Origin: Lates calcarifer
Lineage: Eukaryota; Chordata; Actinopteri; Centropomidae
Assembly (NCBI RefSeq): GCF_001640805.2
Contig: NC_066854.1
Span: forward strand, 11,564,644 to 11,628,643
DNA: 64,000 nt
Direction: 5' to 3'
The notes under the pieces are model-generated. The model was not told the DNA's origin, searched no databases, and saw only the letters and a program-made list of their open reading frames with translations. Shown here in pieces: positions 58,865-64,000 of this stretch. The translations under genes were made by a program, and so were the position numbers. Numbering within the stretch: the first letter of the stretch is position 1; each line of letters begins with the position of its first letter.

Positions 58865-61314
58865 TATCTCTGTCATCATCCTACATAGGTTTTCCTTTTC
58901 CCCTGGACACCAACTGACTTGAACACGTGATGCAGTACAGTTGAATTTACAGCGCTGTATGGACACTGGAGGCATTTTAGCCCTCAGTAATGGACTTCCT
59001 CTAAGCCCTCACTGATCAAAAGCCTTTGTTATTTTGCTTAAGATCCCCTCCATCAAGGGATTTAACCAGGATGCGCTTTGGTATGTATTCTGTTCAATCC
59101 TCTTTCAGCGCTGACTGCACTCTGCCCTCTTGCTCTGACATTGACTTAATCTGTATGGGAGTTTAGTCTGTGGCTCACCTCTCTTTGTGTCTGAGGGCAG
59201 TCACCATCCCTCATCCTAGGAGAAGGTGGAGGGTAAAGCAGTGGGGGGGGGGGGCATGAAAGGAATCTGTTATGGAAAGTGTCAGGACAAGAAATATCTC
59301 ATTTTCTAAAGGTCATGCAGAAGTGGACATTAAGTTTTTTGGCTGGGTGATGATAACATCCTGTGTCAGCATGCTCTTTACCTGTAAGGCCTCTCTTAGA
59401 TACGATATGATACAGCCCTCATTTAGCAAAAGAAACCCTTTCTCCTTTTCTCCAAATGGCACGCTGATTAAAATCTGAGCAGAATCCCTGATGGGAAAGA
59501 ATCTGCATTAATGTTGTGTGCACTGAAGCGAGACTTGTGTTGTTCTGGCTGTGCAGCTGGGATATTTATGAGGTCCCGGACGCTCACTACACAAGTCTTA
59601 TGAGAAATAACCCTGGGAAGTGCTGATTCAGCAGGCTGCAGCAATGTACAGGCCTCCCAATAATGGAACTGAAGCTTCCTGGAAATTATGATTGGATTGG
59701 TTTGGGATTTCTGTTCATCTGGTTTTGTCTTTTTCATTTTCAGCGGGGCCAGTTTGATGCAGCCACAGATGTGTATGTATTCTGTATTTATTGGAATTAG
59801 TATTGATTTTTAAAATGATGTTGAGAGGCAGTCGGACAGTTCACTTTTGGACTCTTGTGATGGGACCGCCGGCGAGCTGAGTGTTTCTGGCCATTTCTAG
59901 CAAATGAGCAGCCTGAGATGCTATTAAGAAAAGCAAATGGAATGTAAAACTGCCGCACAAGAAAAATTGAGAACATTTTAAGGGAAAAAAAGCACTGTGG
60001 GGTATCAAATAGGGCGTCTTGTTCTCCTGTTGCTGATTCATTTTGTAGTAGAGCATGAAAAATGATCCAAAACTTAACAACCATAGCATCAAGAAATATC
60101 TCCCTCTTGCTGCTAGTACTCCAGGTTATAGAGGAGGATATAAATGAGAAGACAAGTACAAAGAGTGGAAGATAATCAAAATGAATAATTTTAACAAGCA
60201 TATACACTTTAAAGTAATGCAATAAATTAGCCTGTCCTCCCATAAAAAACAGTCACAATCTCTTTGTTGATGTGCTCTCAGTTGATTGTTAGCTATGTCT
60301 GTGCCAGCAGCTTATTACGACCCATAGTTACATTTTCTGTAAGCTGTCACCATGGAAAATGTACAGATGGCGGTGCTGTCATGGCGACAGCTGCGCCTTC
60401 GCCCTCTCCTGCCTTCCAGCACCTCCATGTACTAACCATCTCCTGTCATGTCAGACTCCTAATATGTCTCACCTGCCCACTGGCTGCTGTCACTGATCAC
60501 CTGATCATCACCTGACTGCTCAGCTGCTGCTCAACACCTCATTAGTCCCTGTGTATATAATGGGAAGCTTACCTGCTGTTGTTTATCAGGTGTTGCTGCA
60601 GTTTCCTGTCTAATTTCCTTCATGTGCCCTGACTACCTTCTGTCTCTGATGGTTTGTTGCCTACATCTGGATTTGTTTGTTGTGCTGACTGGCAACCTGT
60701 TGCTGATTACAAGCCTGGAGTCTGCTTATTGGCCCCAGTTCCGTCATTAGTTGTTACAGGTGCTGAAAATACTAGGGTGAAAACAATGAAGATACCATAT
60801 CATGGTGCCATGTTAGCATCAAGAGAGAGAAGCAGCAAACTCTCTGGGTTTTTGCTGGTTTCTCGGTCGCTTGTGATACAGCACAGTTGAGTCCAAATTT
60901 GATCCAGTATTTTTTTTTACTGATTTGAGGTAGGTCAGATCTAAAAAACTTCTTTTTCTTAAAAAAAAAAAACAACAACTGTTAATCATGAATATTTTAT
61001 TAAGAGTTTCATGGAGAAACCCTGTACCTTTGTTTACCTTTAATAATTTAGCACATGAAATAGCAACACCTTGGCAGTCAGTAGTCACTTGATGTGTTTT
61101 TATTCAGGTTAATTCATCCCAGTTGTTTCATCACCTCTTACAGATGCTGGAAATACTGAGAAACAAACAGACGACGCAGTCAAACTATGCCAAAATCATC
61201 CTTTGACTGTCATGCTAGCATTAATGGACAAAAGTCGTTAGCAAAGGCTTGAAAAAAACTGTTACATCAAAAAGGAAGAAAGTCATTTGGATTTCTTAAA
61301 TCTGGACCACTAAT

Positions 61315-61470
61315 CACACTTAGTACAGTGGTGCTTTGAGCTAAATGCTAACATCAGTATGCTAACACACTCACTATGACAATGCTAACATGCTGATGTT
61401 TAGCAGGTGTAATGTTTACCATTTTTGGTATCGTAGTTTAGCATTTTACCATACTAACATAACTAGCTAC
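61315..61470 (-). repeat. Dispersed teleost repeat, rear portion, minus orientation
   Basis: The reverse complement has AATGCTAAACTACGATACCA, AAAATGGTAAACATTACACC, TGCTAAACATCAGCATGTTA, GCATTGTCATAGTGAG and TTTAGCTCAAAGCACCACTG, the same order as the copies at 8441-8770 and 35185-35460. Confidence 0.65.
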
Positions 61471-64000
61471 AGTCAATGCGACAATGCTACTTTCTTGCAA
61501 GGTCTGGAAAAAGGAAAGAAAGAGATGTAGCAATCGTCACTTTGCAGCCATTTTAGCAAAGGTTTGTTGACTTATTATGAAATTTGTGATGTCTCACACT
61601 CAGACTTAAAACTGTGAGCCATTTTATCCATCTCAGCTGCTCATAATTACAGCTCAAATAATATGCAGAGATCGTGTGAATGCAGCATAAACATAAAGTA
61701 CAGCTGGGGGTGTTATTAATTTTGCAGTTTATTAGTATGTGGTATGTGGTAAGTAATGGACAAATTCAGACTGACACCGAGATCCCTTAACAAAGTAGTT
61801 ACTTTGAGGTTCTCTCAGTTTAAAAATGTTTTTCAGCACTTTCCTCTCTCATGTTAGAAAGTGCCCCAGAGAGAAGCTGAGTACCTTTATTGACCTTCAT
61901 CTGATAATTGTGCGCATTAAAAAGTAACATCTTGGCTGTCAGTACCCATTTACTCTGAACTGTTGGCAGAAATTGACTTTCTTTATTTCCAGGATTTAAT
62001 GTTTTGATTGTAAATCATATTATTAGAAACCATACAGCATCTTTGGTTTTAGTGAATTGGCAGCTCTGGCCATTTGCCGTGGCTGCAAGCAGCATGAGTG
62101 ACTGAAGATGGTGTGAACTCTCCACCACAGGGATCCTCCAGCAGTCCCACAGACCTGCAGCGTGGCGACGGCACCATGCCAACCTGTGCCAGGCTCCCAC
62201 CATAGCCTCGTCCAAAACGCTTAATCAAAAGGGACACTCTCTCCTCTTGGCCCCACATGAAAAAGAAGCTGTTGGCCCACACTGTGCACCTTGGCAGCTC
62301 GACAGAGAATAACCCAGATTGGTCTACTCTCTACTACGCTGTGAGGACACTGGAGAGGAGGCCTGCGATACAATCTGCATTTTCTAGCAGGTAATTGAAG
62401 CTTTGGGGACACAGTTGATGGTGATGTGTCCTGCCGCGGACCAATCAGCCTTCCTGTCTGTACCATCAGCACTGATGGATGTTTATTGTCTCCTCGAAAC
62501 AGGGCCTGCATGTCACTTCCCTCAGAAGTTGATTCGAGCCGTCAGAGGGTAAATTACTGTTATTTTACTCGTCAAGCTTTATTGTAGAATGTACCCCGAT
62601 ATTAAGGTCACCTTTCTCTGACATCGCTGTCACATTTAGACACTGCTGTGCAATTTCACTGCCAAACATACCACATGTATGACTCTGATTTTTACATTTA
62701 AGTTTGCCTCTTTCTTTACATTGTGTCCTCGTTTCCGCTCATAACACTCATGCCTATGTAATGGCTTGAGAAAATGCTGGAGTAATTGGTTATAAATTCG
62801 CACCCTGTGTCAAACTGCAGAGTTTTTTGTCACCCTGCAGCACAGAAACACTGTATCTTTGAGATTACAGTGCAGTGGCAGTCAAACCTCAGGTGAAAAG
62901 TTTGACTCCCATTACACCAGTCCTATCAAAACGTGCACTGGTTACACTATTAGCTTCTTTAGAGTCAGTGTGATAATGATGATGATGACTATAGTATTAT
63001 TGTTACTGATGGCTGAATAAGTTTTACACACTATTACTTGTCTCTTAAACTAATGAGACAACCTTTTCTTTATGTATATAGTTGGATAGTGTCTTTAAGT
63101 TCATTATACTGCTTACACTGTATGTGTATGCAGTATGGTCTGAATGTAGTGTGGATGGGAAAAAATCATTCTTTATTCTGCATAAAGCTTTCAAAAATCT
63201 GAAACAGGGTTTTAAACAGACATTACAGCTACAAGAAAACACCTTTTCATTTAAGTTTCCCTTAACTCTCCCCTTAACCCCTCAATTAGAAGCCACCTGC
63301 AGCATCGTAAAAAAGTTCTGTAATGTCCTAAAACCTCATAGTGAAAGCTTCACTCAGTAATTGTAGTATGTTGAGAAAAGAGGGCTGAGATATACTGAGA
63401 TTTCAGGTTTTGAAGACTTTTTGAAATACATTATGAACACTAAATTACTAACTGCTAACCACTACAGACACATGAGTTTACTTGATAATTCAGTTACATG
63501 TAAAGTAATGACAGTGGATGTATAATGTATGTTCAGGGCCCAGACTTTTGTGCTATACCACTGGTTACAGTAGCAGCACTAGGGGCCAGCTTTAGTCACA
63601 TAAAGGCTAAAATGAAATTAAAATACCTACGACATACACTGGCTTTTCTTTAGTAGAATTAGCCTTCAAAGAAGTGTCTGAATTCCTGACACATTTTAAA
63701 GTAAGATACACAAAATTTAAAAACATCCACTACTTTTTATTGAGAGAGATTAATTGAAAAAGATTCATTGCTCACACTGACTAAATAGATGTTACACTGG
63801 CTGTTCCAAGGGGAGGCTTTAATGACAGTCCCAAGGACGAAATAAATGTTCTGCATTAGATTTAAAAGGGTGAGTAAAGGAGCAAACAGGAGTATAATCA
63901 GGTTTAGAATAAAAGAATACCAAGACGTTAAGGGCAAGAATCATCCAAACCTTACCGGTAAATATCTTTTAATTAACATTCCTTTTTCATTCTTGAGAAA

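Larger units (their letters stand above)
57521..64000. other. Gene-free region upstream of hs6st3
   Basis: About 6.5 kb with a TG microsatellite (58843-58864), a poly-G run (59243-59253), an inverted dispersed repeat (61315-61470), and loosely similar paired segments near 61015-61095 and 61865-61960. No open frame shows homology, codon pattern or splice context that I would defend. It could hold regulatory sequence for hs6st3 or belong to a neighbouring gene's distal region. Confidence 0.65.

Noticed and set aside
60560..60760. Possible LTR or DNA-transposon end in a CTG/CCTG-rich stretch
   Set aside because: I could not define terminal repeats, target-site duplications or a second copy in the window.

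Overview
The window looks like nuclear genomic DNA from a bony fish, probably a percomorph teleost. The grounds are spliced vertebrate genes with GT-AG introns, many CA/TG microsatellites, and dispersed repeats of a kind common in fish introns (the 'GCTTAGCTTAGCATAAAGACTGG' and 'GTGCTAATTAGC...GCTAACATGCTAA' types, recognised from memory). I see no bacterial, viral or CRISPR features.

Layout. (1) 1-21182, + strand: the 3' part of a type XXVIII collagen gene (col28a1-like). The window opens inside an intron, so the signal peptide and first VWA domain lie upstream. I resolve 31 exons: 25 collagenous exons, a cysteine-rich hinge, a second VWA domain, a Gly/Asn- and Ser-rich linker, and a C-terminal Kunitz domain. 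(2) 21183-25310: intergenic DNA with microsatellites, ending in a muscle-type promoter. (3) 25311-30667, + strand: klhl41 (klhl41b-like), six exons, a sarcomeric BTB-BACK-Kelch Cul3 adaptor. (4) 33413-34420, + strand: a single coding exon for an oxoglutarate-receptor-like GPCR (oxgr1). (5) 37968-57027, - strand: hs6st3, a heparan-sulfate 6-O-sulfotransferase, two exons around a 17.7 kb intron. (6) 57028-64000: CpG-rich upstream region of hs6st3, then gene-free DNA.

The genes do not form a pathway. They are ordinary neighbours: extracellular matrix, sarcomere, metabolite sensing, and heparan-sulfate modification in the Golgi. The oxgr1/hs6st3 pair matches the human OXGR1-HS6ST3 neighbourhood (13q32, from memory), which supports both names.

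The most striking observation is technical. Six coding frame breaks occur in three genes on both strands. Each is explained by one surplus G on the + strand, and five of the six lie in a G run. Removing them restores every exon length and phase. This looks like base- and strand-biased consensus error rather than gene decay. The most striking biological pattern is a run of 17 consecutive collagen exons, most exactly 69 nt long and carrying the same Gly-X-Gly imperfection at residues 16-18. I found no convincing undescribed system.
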